Below are positions 43,692 to 52,606 of a DNA stretch of 64,000 bases, in pieces. The notes beneath the pieces were generated by a model. That model made no database searches. It saw only the letters and a program-made list of their open reading frames with translations, and had not been told where the DNA came from. The DNA is from Thiohalophilus sp046483665 (GTDB taxonomy: Bacteria > Pseudomonadota > Gammaproteobacteria > UBA6429 > Thiohalophilaceae): the NCBI RefSeq assembly GCF_046483665.1, contig NZ_JAWOCR010000007.1:1-64000 (forward strand). The letters run 5' to 3'. Position 1 is the first letter of the stretch, and every line of letters begins with the position of its first letter. The position numbers and the translations under genes are program-made.

Positions 43692-44405
43692 ATGCAAAAA
43701 CAGCAGGAACTCTACTCTGGCAAGGCTAAAACGGTCTTTACCACTGATGACCCGAACCGATTGATCCTCGAGTTTCGTAACGACACTTCGGCCTTCGACG
43801 GGGAAAAGCTGGCCCAGCTGGAACGCAAGGGCATGGTCAACAACAAGTTCAATGCTTTCATCATGCAACAGTTGCAACAGGCGGGCATCGCTACTCATTT
43901 TGAAAGCCTGCTGTCCGATCAGGAATCGGTGGTCAAAAAACTGGCGATGTTGCCCATCGAATGTGTGGTTCGCAATCTCAGTGCCGGTAGTCTGTGCCGT
44001 CGTCTGGGGGTCGAGGAAGGCCAGTTGTTGAATCCGCCGGTATTCGAATTCTTTCTCAAGAACGATGCGTTGCATGATCCCCTGATCAACGATTACCACA
44101 TTCTGGCGTTTAACTGGGCGACGGCCGGGGAAATCGAACACATGAAACAACTGACCTTTGCGGTTAATGATGTGCTGAAGCAGCTGTTTGAGCAGGCCGG
44201 GCTGTTGCTGGTGGATTACAAGCTGGAGTTCGGTCGCTTCGAGGGAGAGCTGTTACTGGGCGATGAATTCACGCCCGATGGCTGTCGCCTGTGGGATGCC
44301 GAAACTCGCGACAAGCTCGACAAGGATCGTTTTCGTCAGGGACTCGGCGGGGTTGTCGAAGCCTACGAAGAAGTGGCCCGCCGCCTGGGGATTGCTTTGG
44401 CCTGA
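43692..44405 (+). CDS. purC: Phosphoribosylaminoimidazole-succinocarboxamide synthase
   Basis: Purine biosynthesis enzyme joining CAIR and aspartate with ATP to give SAICAR. 237 residues, opening MQKQQELYSGKAKTVF, with the signatures VVRNLSAGSLCRRLG and LVDYKLEFGRFEGELLLGDE (which contains the SAICAR synthetase D-K-L-E-F-G element). The ATG at 43692 with TGAGGA upstream is preferred over the GTG at 43677. It closes the dapA-bamC cluster. Confidence 0.97.
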   Translation: MQKQQELYSGKAKTVFTTDDPNRLILEFRNDTSAFDGEKLAQLERKGMVNNKFNAFIMQQLQQAGIATHFESLLSDQESVVKKLAMLPIECVVRNLSAGSLCRRLGVEEGQLLNPPVFEFFLKNDALHDPLINDYHILAFNWATAGEIEHMKQLTFAVNDVLKQLFEQAGLLLVDYKLEFGRFEGELLLGDEFTPDGCRLWDAETRDKLDKDRFRQGLGGVVEAYEEVARRLGIALA

Positions 44406-44630
44406 TCTACCGGCTTATTCCGGCCTGCATAAGTCATTGTTATAAGTAAGGAAACTTGCCTTCCTAAAAGATATATTAGGGTAAACCCTGATTATTACCA
44501 TCAAGGTATCGCTCCGCGGGCCGACATGTAAGCAAGGTGCCAGATTGACTGGCGCTGCCGAGTAATATCAGTAAGTCCTTATATTAAGGTCCTGGGCCAG
44601 AGGGAACTGGCGCTGAGACGGAGGTGAAAC

Positions 44631-46691
44631 ATGTCGCGGTCGAACGAAACCCCTTTCTGGAGTCCGGTTCAGTCCCTGTTCGCAAATTTCAAGATCAGTC
44701 ACAAGCTGTGGCTGGGTTTCGGCAGTATGGCCGTGCTACTGGTGATTGTCTCTGTTACGGCCCTGACTAGTCTTAACCGGGCCCAGAACAAACTCGGCGA
44801 GGTCGTGGAGGTCAGTCAGCCGATGGTCCTGGCCTCGATGCAGCTGGCGGACCGGCTCGATCGCACCAGCGCGGCATTGGGCTTTTATCTGTTGAGCAAG
44901 GAAGAAAACGATGAACAGGAGTATGAACGCAATCTGCGGGAACTGGACGTTGAACTGAACCAGTTAAAAGCCCTGACTGAACGGGTAGATGCCCCGCAAA
45001 TCGAGCAACGCATTAACGATATTGCCCGAAACATTGCCGAATACGCCACCTACAAACCCCGGATGCTGGAGCTGGCAAGCAACTTTGACCAGAACCAGCC
45101 CGGTATCGGTCTTTCCTCCTCAAAGATGGCCCCGCTGGCGGCCGAGATCCAGCAATATCTGAGCCAGATGATCCGCTCCGAAAGCACAGAACCGGCCACA
45201 CCACAACGTCGTGAGCTGCTCCTGGAAATGGTCGAACTGCGTCAGATCTGGATGAACGTGCTGAATGAGAACCGCGCCTTTATCTCCTTTCGTGGCCCTT
45301 CCAACATGTCCAATGTCAAACTCTATCGCGAAGGTTTTCTCGAGGCGCTGGATAAAATTGCCGACCGGGAGGCGCTACTGACTTTTGAACAGCTGGACGC
45401 GGTGGAGTCGATCCGAACTCTGGCGCAAAATTATATCGCTGTTCAGGATGAACTGTTCAGGATCCACAGTGGCGACCAGTGGCGAACCGACTCCCATTTG
45501 ATCCGTACCGAGATCGGGCCGCTGGTTGAGGCGATTAAAACCGATATCGACTGGCTGGTTAATGAACAGCGCACCGAAGTGGAAGCCTCTTCCCGTTCAT
45601 TGCTGACGGAAGTGTCGGCCACCCGGGGACTGGTCGGCACGCTGTTGATTATCGGCCTGATTGTCAGTGTGGGCGGCGGTCTGTTGCTGGCGGGACTGAT
45701 TACCCGGCCCATGCGAGCTGCGGTTACCGCGATGGAAAATATTTCCGAAGGAGAGGGCGATCTGACCCGGCGCCTGGAGGTGCAGGGCAAGGATGAAATG
45801 GCTCAGCTGGCGACCGCCTTCAACAAGTTTGCCGACAAGATTCAGGAGACTATCAAGCAGGTTTCCGGCGCTACCACGCAAATAGCATCGGCTGCCGAGG
45901 AAATGTCCATCATCACCAACGAAACCAGCGAGGGGGTGAATCAGCAACGTAATGAAACCGAGCAGGTAGCCACTGCCATGAACGAGATGACCGCTACCGT
46001 GCAGGAGGTTGTCAATAATGCCGAGTCGGCAGCCGAGGCAGCCGGCAATGCGGATAACCAGGCGATAGAAGGTCGCTCGGTGGTCAATAACACGATTGAC
46101 TCGATTGATCGCCTGGCCTCGGAAGTGGAAAAGGCTGCCAATGTTATCAATCACCTGGAAAAAGACAGCGAGCAGATCGGTACCGTCCTGGAAGTCATCC
46201 AGGGAATTGCCGAACAAACCAACCTGCTGGCATTGAACGCCGCCATTGAAGCGGCCCGCGCCGGGGAACAGGGGCGGGGATTTGCCGTGGTTGCTGACGA
46301 AGTGCGTAATCTGGCCAGCCGCACCCAGGAGTCGACCGAAGAGATTAAACAGATGATTGACAAGCTGCAGACCGGCGCCCGGGATGCGGTCAGAGTGATG
46401 GAGGAAGGTCGCAACCAGGCCGGATCCAGTGTGGAACAGGCGGGGCAGGCTGGCCAGTCATTGCAAAGTATTACCGAGGCGGTCAACCGGATTACCAGCA
46501 TGAATCAGCAAATTGCTGAAGCGGCCCGCCAGCAGGGCCAGGTAGCCGAGGAGATCAACCAGAGTATTGTCAATATCACTCACGTGGCAGACAGCTCCTC
46601 CAACAGTACCGAGCAGCTGGCAACCGCCAGTCATGATCTGGCGCGACTTTCTTCGGAACTGCAGACCCTGGTCGGTCGCTTCAAGGTCTGA
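44631..46691 (+). CDS. Methyl-accepting chemotaxis protein with periplasmic sensor
   Basis: 686-residue chemoreceptor. First membrane helix at about 27-50 (LWLGFGSMAVLLVIVSVTAL), a large helical periplasmic sensor (about 51-325), second helix at about 330-353 (LVGTLLIIGLIVSVGGGLLL), HAMP (about 354-407), and the methyl-accepting domain with the conserved tip EQTNLLALNAAIEAARAGEQ. The signalling half is very similar to that of the smaller receptor at 28.8 kb. Its ligand is unknown, and no che genes are adjacent. A 225-base leader precedes it, with short hairpins but no riboswitch that I recognise. Confidence 0.94.
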   Translation: MSRSNETPFWSPVQSLFANFKISHKLWLGFGSMAVLLVIVSVTALTSLNRAQNKLGEVVEVSQPMVLASMQLADRLDRTSAALGFYLLSKEENDEQEYERNLRELDVELNQLKALTERVDAPQIEQRINDIARNIAEYATYKPRMLELASNFDQNQPGIGLSSSKMAPLAAEIQQYLSQMIRSESTEPATPQRRELLLEMVELRQIWMNVLNENRAFISFRGPSNMSNVKLYREGFLEALDKIADREALLTFEQLDAVESIRTLAQNYIAVQDELFRIHSGDQWRTDSHLIRTEIGPLVEAIKTDIDWLVNEQRTEVEASSRSLLTEVSATRGLVGTLLIIGLIVSVGGGLLLAGLITRPMRAAVTAMENISEGEGDLTRRLEVQGKDEMAQLATAFNKFADKIQETIKQVSGATTQIASAAEEMSIITNETSEGVNQQRNETEQVATAMNEMTATVQEVVNNAESAAEAAGNADNQAIEGRSVVNNTIDSIDRLASEVEKAANVINHLEKDSEQIGTVLEVIQGIAEQTNLLALNAAIEAARAGEQGRGFAVVADEVRNLASRTQESTEEIKQMIDKLQTGARDAVRVMEEGRNQAGSSVEQAGQAGQSLQSITEAVNRITSMNQQIAEAARQQGQVAEEINQSIVNITHVADSSSNSTEQLATASHDLARLSSELQTLVGRFKV

Positions 46692-46911
46692 CGCCTTGCC
46701 GCTGCAGCGGAAGGTGCCAGATAAGGCCGGCACGGTATTGACGTCGTCATTCGGCCTGTTGCGAGGTGGCTACTTTAGTTGCTGGTGCAAAATCGTGCCC
46801 CCGATCGGCACGATTCATTTTGCTCCCTGCCCCGATCCCCCGTAGAATCGCTGCGTAATATCCGCGCCGGTCAGTGACCGGTGAACGTCTATTCGATATA
46901 ACGATTAAGTT

Positions 46912-48804
46912 ATGAACGCCAAATATACTGCTGAGTCTATTGAAGTTTTGACCGGCCTGGAGCCGGTGCGCAAACGCCCGGGCATGTATACCCAGACCGA
47001 GCGTCCCAATCACCTGGCCCAGGAAGTCATCGACAACAGTGTTGACGAGGCTATTGCCGGTCACGCGAAACGGGTCGATGTGGTGCTGTTCAAGGACGGT
47101 TCCCTGCAGGTCAGTGATGACGGGCGGGGTATGCCGGTGGATATGCATCCTGAAGAAAAAGTCCCGGGCGTGGAAGTTATCCTGACGCGGTTACACGCCG
47201 GCGGCAAGTTCTCCAGCAAGAACTACCAGTTCTCCGGAGGATTGCATGGGGTCGGGATTTCGGTAGTCAATGCCCTGTCCAGACACCTGGAGGTCTGGAT
47301 CAAACGCGATGGCAAGGAATACAACATCGCCTTTGCCAACGGTGATAAAAAATCGAGCCTGGAAGAGATTGGCAGTGTGGGAAAACGCAACAGTGGTACC
47401 ACCCTGCGTTTCTGGCCCGATCCAAAGTTTTTCGATTCCCCGAAGTTTTCCGTGCCGCGCCTCAAACATGTATTACGCGCCAAGGCCGTGCTATGTCCCG
47501 GTCTGATTGTTACCTTCAAGGACGAAGCCGGCAAGGAAGAAATCGAATGGTGTTATGAAGATGGTCTGCGTGATTATCTCAAGGGCGAGCTGGGTGGTGT
47601 TGAACTGCTGCCCCCGGACATTTTTGTGGGCAGTTTCAGTGGCAACCTGGAAGCCGTCGACTGGGCGCTGGCCTGGGTGCCCGACGGTTCGATCAACGTC
47701 AGTGAAAGTTACGTCAACCTGATTCCGACGGCCCAGGGCGGCACGCATGTCAACGGCATGCGTACCGGCCTGACCGAAGCGGTGCGGGAGTTTTGCGAAT
47801 TTCGCAATCTGATCCCGCGCGGCGTCAAACTGGCACCGGAAGACATCTGGGAAAAACTCAGTTACATCCTCTCGGTCAAGCTCGAGGATCCCCAGTTTTC
47901 CGGCCAGACCAAGGAGCGGCTTTCCTCGCGGGAGTCGGCGCCGTTTGTCTCTGGTGTCGTCAAGGATGCCTTTGGTTTATGGCTGAACCAGCACAGCGAC
48001 CTGGGTGAGCAGATCGCCGAACTGGCCATTAATAATGCCCAGAGCCGCTTGCGTGCCGGACGCAAGGTGGTACGCAAAAAGGTAACCCAGGGACCGGCCT
48101 TACCGGGCAAACTCGCCGATTGTTCGGCCCAGGATTTGAGTCGCACCGAGTTGTTTCTGGTCGAAGGGGATTCAGCCGGCGGCTCGGCAAAACAGGGACG
48201 GGATCGCGAGTTCCAGGCGATCATGCCGTTGCGCGGCAAGATTCTGAATACCTGGGAAGTGGAACCGGCCGAGGTACTGGGCTCCCAGGAAGTACATGAT
48301 ATCTCTGTCGCCCTGGGGGTCGATCCCGGCTCCGAGGATCTTTCCAGCCTGCGTTACGGCAAGGTGATCGTGCTTGCCGATGCTGACTCTGACGGGGCAC
48401 ACATCGCGACCTTGCTGACGGCGCTGTTCCTGCGTCATTTCAAACCGCTGGTGGATGCAGGTCACGTCTATATCGCCATGCCGCCGCTCTACCGAATTGA
48501 TGTTGGCAAGGAAACTTACTATGCACTGGATGATGCCGAGCGCCAGGGTACCCTGGATCGTATCGTGGCAGAAAAAATCAAAGGCAAGGTACAGGTCACC
48601 CGCTTTAAAGGCCTGGGCGAGATGAATCCCTTGCAGTTACGTGAGACGACTATGGACCCGGACACCCGGCGCCTGGCCAGGCTGGTGACAAAAAGCGGTG
48701 ACGGTACCCAGCAAATGATGGATATGCTACTGGCCAAGAAACGGGCGGGCGATCGCCGCGCCTGGCTGGAGCAAAAAGGCGACCTGGCGGACATCGATGT
48801 GTAG
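46912..48804 (+). CDS. parE: DNA topoisomerase IV subunit B
   Basis: ATPase subunit of the chromosome-decatenating topoisomerase. It has the GHKL ATPase domain (DNSVDEAIAGHAK, DDGRGMPVD, GGLHGVGISVVNALS), a transducer domain, and the TOPRIM region with EGDSAGGSAKQGRDREFQ and DADSDGAH. 630 residues matches ParE rather than the longer GyrB. parC lies downstream, separated by a GCGGAG-type element. Confidence 0.97.
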   Translation: MNAKYTAESIEVLTGLEPVRKRPGMYTQTERPNHLAQEVIDNSVDEAIAGHAKRVDVVLFKDGSLQVSDDGRGMPVDMHPEEKVPGVEVILTRLHAGGKFSSKNYQFSGGLHGVGISVVNALSRHLEVWIKRDGKEYNIAFANGDKKSSLEEIGSVGKRNSGTTLRFWPDPKFFDSPKFSVPRLKHVLRAKAVLCPGLIVTFKDEAGKEEIEWCYEDGLRDYLKGELGGVELLPPDIFVGSFSGNLEAVDWALAWVPDGSINVSESYVNLIPTAQGGTHVNGMRTGLTEAVREFCEFRNLIPRGVKLAPEDIWEKLSYILSVKLEDPQFSGQTKERLSSRESAPFVSGVVKDAFGLWLNQHSDLGEQIAELAINNAQSRLRAGRKVVRKKVTQGPALPGKLADCSAQDLSRTELFLVEGDSAGGSAKQGRDREFQAIMPLRGKILNTWEVEPAEVLGSQEVHDISVALGVDPGSEDLSSLRYGKVIVLADADSDGAHIATLLTALFLRHFKPLVDAGHVYIAMPPLYRIDVGKETYYALDDAERQGTLDRIVAEKIKGKVQVTRFKGLGEMNPLQLRETTMDPDTRRLARLVTKSGDGTQQMMDMLLAKKRAGDRRAWLEQKGDLADIDV

Positions 48805-48824
48805 TAGATATGTCACTGGGAAAT

Positions 48825-48977
48825 AACGCAGAGGATGCAGAGTCGCGGAGACGCAGAGAAAATAATTTTGAGTTTTCAATGTTGAATCTTTAGTTAGATG
48901 CAGCTTACCAATTCATAATTTAACATTAAAAATTATAACTCCGCGGCTCTGCGCCTCCGCGTACTCCGCGTTAATTA
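48825..48977. repeat. GCGGAG-type inverted-repeat element, copy 2
   Basis: Left end AACGCAGAGGATGCAGAG (48825) and right end, read on the minus strand, AACGCGGAGTACGCGGAGGC (from 48973 downwards). The AT-rich core shares TTTTGA, CAATGTTGAAT and TAACATTAAAAATT words with copy 1. It occupies the parE-parC gap. Confidence 0.88.
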
Positions 48978-49005
48978 AACGACTTTCAGTAAGTGACGAG
49001 TATCG

Positions 49006-51252
49006 ATGAGCAATCAATTCGAAGAAAATATTGAACTGCTGCCGTTAAAGGAGTTTACCGAGCGGGCGTATCTTGATTATTCGATGTACGTCATCATGGA
49101 TCGGGCGTTGCCGCATGTAGGGGACGGTCTCAAGCCGGTGCAGCGGCGTATTGTGTATGCCATGTCCGATCTCGGACTCAAAGCGGGCTCCAAGTTCAAA
49201 AAATCGGCTCGTACAGTGGGTGATGTCCTGGGTAAGTTCCATCCCCATGGCGACAGCGCCTGCTATGAAGCCATGGTACTCATGGCGCAGCCATTTTCCT
49301 ATCGTTATCCCTTGTTGGAAGGCCAGGGCAACTGGGGTTCGCCGGATGATCCCAAGTCCTTTGCGGCCATGCGCTATACCGAAGCCCGTTTGTCCCGCTA
49401 CGCGGATCTGTTGTTGTCCGAGCTGGGACAGGGAACAGCTGACTGGGTGCCCAATTTTGACGGTACGATGAATGAGCCGGAAGTCCTGCCCTCCAGAGTT
49501 CCCCATGTATTGATGAATGGAACGACCGGCATTGCTGTGGGAATGAGCACCGATATTCCGCCACATAATCTTACCGAGTTGCTTAATGCGTCGGTTCATC
49601 TGCTGGAAAACCCCAAATCCACCGTCAAGGAACTTTGCAAGCACTTGCCCGGACCGGACTATCCCACCGACGCGGAGATCATTACCCCGAAAGACGATCT
49701 GGTGAAAATGTACGAAACCGGTCACGGTTCAATTCGTATGCGGGCCCGTTACGAGCGGGAAAAAGATGACATTATCATCACCGCGCTGCCACACCAGACC
49801 TCACCGGCAAAAATACTGGAACAGATAGCAGCCCAGATGCAGGCCAAAAAACTGCCCATGATCGTTGATTTGCGCGACGAGTCGGATCATGAACACCCGA
49901 CCCGACTGGTGATCGTGCCTCGCTCCAACCGGGTGGAGGCGGATGAAGTGATGACACATCTGTTTGCAACTACCGATCTGGAGCGGACTTACCGGGTGAA
50001 CATGAATGTGATCGGCCTCAATGGTCGACCCGGGGTGCGTAATCTGAAAGATATGCTTAATGACTGGCTCAGCTACCGTACAGATACTGTACGTCGGCGT
50101 CTTGAGCATCGTCTGGATAAGGTCAGCAAGCGACTCCACATTCTTGACGGCCTGATGATTGCCTATCTAAATATTGATGAAGTGATAAAGATTATCCGTG
50201 AGAATGACAAGCCTAAACCGGTCCTGATGAAACGCTTCAGATTGACGGATGAACAGGCCGAAGCGATCCTCGAACTCAAGTTACGGCATCTGGCCAAGCT
50301 TGAAGAGATGACTATTCGCACCGAACAAAAAGAACTGAAAGAGGAGCAGGGCGAACTGGAGAAAGTTCTTGGCTCCAGGCAACGTCTCAAAACCCTGGTC
50401 AAGAAGGAACTCAAGGAAGTGGCGAAGGAATACGGCGATGAGCGACGCTCACCGATCGTCACCCGTGAAGCGGCCCAGGCACTGGATGTTACCGAACTTG
50501 TCAGTGCGGATCCGGTGACGATCGTCCTGTCGGAAAAAGGCTGGATTCGTACCGCCAAGGGACATGAGGTGGACCCAACTGAACTCAATTACAAGTCCGG
50601 TGATGCCTGTCTGAACAGTGCGCGCGGCAAATCCAATCAGCTGGCGGTGGTGATCGACTCTACCGGGCGCACCTATGCTTTGCCCGCTCATACCTTACCA
50701 TCGGCAAGAGGTCAGGGTGAGCCACTGACCGGTCGTCTGACCCCACCCTCCGGTGCCATATTCTGCGGTGTGGTGACCGGCAGTCCCGAACAACTCGTAT
50801 TGCTGGCGACCAGCCATGGTTACGGGTTGGTCACGAAGCTGGAAGACATGATTACCCGTAACAAGAAGGGTAAGGCCATGTTGAAAGTCCCCGAAGGGGC
50901 CAGGGTCCTGCCGCCGGTACCGGTCACCGACATGGAGACTTACTGGGTAGCGATGGTCTCCAATGAAGGCAAGCTACTCATTCATCATGTGTACGAATTG
51001 CCGGTGCTCCCCAGGGGCAAGGGTGTCAAGATCATGAATATCCCCCCGGCCAAGGCGAAAAGCGGGCAAGAATACGCCACGGCAGTGACCGTGCTCGAAG
51101 AGCAGGACAGTCTCAGGATCTATTCGGGCAAAAGGCATAAGGTGCTCAAGCCGAAAGAAATGGAACCCTACGAAGGCGAACGGGCCCAGCGAGGTATCAA
51201 ACTACCGCAGGGATTCCGTAACGTGACACGCATGGAGCCGGTGGAAGAGTAA
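49006..51252 (+). CDS. parC: DNA topoisomerase IV subunit A
   Basis: DNA-breaking and rejoining subunit of topoisomerase IV. 748 residues: winged-helix/tower breakage-reunion domain with catalytic Tyr124 (AMRYTEARLS), a coiled-coil gate (about 365-480), and a C-terminal beta-pinwheel. The quinolone-resistance positions equal to E. coli Ser80 and Glu84 are Ser84 and Glu88 here (HGDSACYEAM), that is, wild type. The C-terminal domain lacks a full GyrA box, which supports ParC. Confidence 0.97.
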   Translation: MSNQFEENIELLPLKEFTERAYLDYSMYVIMDRALPHVGDGLKPVQRRIVYAMSDLGLKAGSKFKKSARTVGDVLGKFHPHGDSACYEAMVLMAQPFSYRYPLLEGQGNWGSPDDPKSFAAMRYTEARLSRYADLLLSELGQGTADWVPNFDGTMNEPEVLPSRVPHVLMNGTTGIAVGMSTDIPPHNLTELLNASVHLLENPKSTVKELCKHLPGPDYPTDAEIITPKDDLVKMYETGHGSIRMRARYEREKDDIIITALPHQTSPAKILEQIAAQMQAKKLPMIVDLRDESDHEHPTRLVIVPRSNRVEADEVMTHLFATTDLERTYRVNMNVIGLNGRPGVRNLKDMLNDWLSYRTDTVRRRLEHRLDKVSKRLHILDGLMIAYLNIDEVIKIIRENDKPKPVLMKRFRLTDEQAEAILELKLRHLAKLEEMTIRTEQKELKEEQGELEKVLGSRQRLKTLVKKELKEVAKEYGDERRSPIVTREAAQALDVTELVSADPVTIVLSEKGWIRTAKGHEVDPTELNYKSGDACLNSARGKSNQLAVVIDSTGRTYALPAHTLPSARGQGEPLTGRLTPPSGAIFCGVVTGSPEQLVLLATSHGYGLVTKLEDMITRNKKGKAMLKVPEGARVLPPVPVTDMETYWVAMVSNEGKLLIHHVYELPVLPRGKGVKIMNIPPAKAKSGQEYATAVTVLEEQDSLRIYSGKRHKVLKPKEMEPYEGERAQRGIKLPQGFRNVTRMEPVEE

Positions 51253-51280
51253 CAAGCCAGCTGCTACCTAATATGACGAA

Positions 51281-51296
51281 AGCCCCGGAGGGGGCT
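51281..51296 (+). terminator. Possible parC terminator hairpin
   Basis: AGCCCC (51281-51286) pairs with GGGGCT (51291-51296) across GGAG, 28 bases after the parC stop. Only a short ATT follows, so efficiency is doubtful. Confidence 0.45.
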
Positions 51297-51308
51297 ATTC
51301 CAGGGAGA

Positions 51309-51439
51309 GGTGCGTCCCACGCACCGTACTCCTGGTCACGATGATGTCCGGCTATAATACTCACGCAAAGATGCAAATAGGCAGAGCGCGCTGAGTATGA
51401 GCCATGGCCGATCTCCTGGCGCCGTGGCGTCTTTGCGAG
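51309..51439. repeat. Intergenic repeats after parC
   Basis: GGTGCGTCCCACGCACC at 51309-51325 is the same perfect short palindrome as at 17389. CACGCAAAGATGC (51362-51374) and GCGTCTTTGCGAG (51427-51439) are inverted ends of another small element. No gene was seen between parC and the lipoprotein gene (280 bases). Confidence 0.75.
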
Positions 51440-51532
51440 AGACAGGCTTTTTCCTGTTACGTCACACCACACCACACCAGAACAGGTATCACCGCCGAAA
51501 TACCGAACCCTGTCGACTGGCAGTAAAAAGTC

Positions 51533-52606
51533 TCAGTTTTGCAGGGCCGGCGGGCTAATCACACTGCCTTCCTGCTGCAGACGCTGAAGTTTTTCGAGTA
51601 CTCGCCGGGCACGTTCGATGTATGCTTCCAGTTGCTGATTGCCCGGGTCGATGCTATGCAGTGATTCCCAGATTTGCAGTGCCTGCTGTATCTTTCCCTG
51701 GCTGTACAGACGGCGTGCCGACTCCATGCGCTGATTGATGCCTTGCTGCAAACGTTTGCGGAGATTGTCGAGCAGCTCCAGTGTTTCATCGTCAAGTGTA
51801 CCGTACTGTCCCGAACTTTGCAGGCGATCCCGGGCCCGTTGCAGATTATCCAGACTGTTGCCCTGTCTGAGCTCAGCCATGAGATCAATAATCAGGTCTT
51901 TATATTGGGTAAGGCGGGCTTCTCGCGCCTCCCCGATGCGCTCGCGAATGCTGGCCAGTCGCGGGTCTTGTTTTAATGCCGGCTCCAGGCGTTCCGCCAG
52001 GAGCACACACTGACGTGCCAGATTAATGTTGTCGGCGCTGTCCGCCGTCAGAGCGCATTCAACCAGTGATTGTGTTGTCCGCCGCTGATCGCTTTCGTAG
52101 TCGCGGATGCCGTCAACAGAACGGTAATTATCCGGAAGGGCCGCTTTGACCCGGCTGTAAATGGAGGCATTTTGTTTCAGCCAGTTGCCTTTGTTAATTA
52201 ACAGCCGGGTTTCAAGGGCCGCCAGGTATGTCTGGCGTTTATTAATAAAATCCTCATATGCGTTTTGCAGTGCTTCACTATCAGGATATTTACGCAATGC
52301 TTCCTGATAGAGTTGAGAGGCGTTATACCACTCGTTCCTGGCAACTAGCTGCCGCGCACGCGCGATAGTTTCTTTCGCCAGTTTTGCCGCCAGTGACAGG
52401 ATCCGTGCCTTTTGTTTCATCAACAGGGCGTAATTACGGTTATCCTCGCGGACATGTTCCAGGGTGTCCATAGCCTTGCCATATTGTTCCTCTTCAATCC
52501 ACTGGTCGATTTTTTCCGGCAGATTGGAATCAAAGGAGTGCAGGTAGGCACAACCCGTGAAGGAGAGGGAGAGGCTGAAAATGACAAGGATGCGAAGAAA
52601 ATTCAT
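51533..52606 (-). CDS. Lipoprotein with helical repeats, cyclase partner
   Basis: 357-residue predicted lipoprotein: signal peptide MNFLRILVIFSLSLSFTGC with Cys19. The rest is almost all helix with TPR-like units (WYNASQLYQEALRKYPDSEALQNAYEDF; ESARRLYSQGKIQQALQIWE). I do not recognise a named family. Its ATG overlaps the stop codon of the upstream cyclase gene by four bases, so the two products are made together, and it may sit on the periplasmic side of the same signalling unit. That link is inference from gene coupling. Confidence 0.8.
   Translation of the reverse strand: MNFLRILVIFSLSLSFTGCAYLHSFDSNLPEKIDQWIEEEQYGKAMDTLEHVREDNRNYALLMKQKARILSLAAKLAKETIARARQLVARNEWYNASQLYQEALRKYPDSEALQNAYEDFINKRQTYLAALETRLLINKGNWLKQNASIYSRVKAALPDNYRSVDGIRDYESDQRRTTQSLVECALTADSADNINLARQCVLLAERLEPALKQDPRLASIRERIGEAREARLTQYKDLIIDLMAELRQGNSLDNLQRARDRLQSSGQYGTLDDETLELLDNLRKRLQQGINQRMESARRLYSQGKIQQALQIWESLHSIDPGNQQLEAYIERARRVLEKLQRLQQEGSVISPPALQN

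Noticed and set aside
44406..44630. Possible riboswitch or sigma28 promoter before the second chemoreceptor
   Set aside because: Short hairpins are present, but I could not fit a c-di-GMP riboswitch or a sigma28 promoter with proper spacing.
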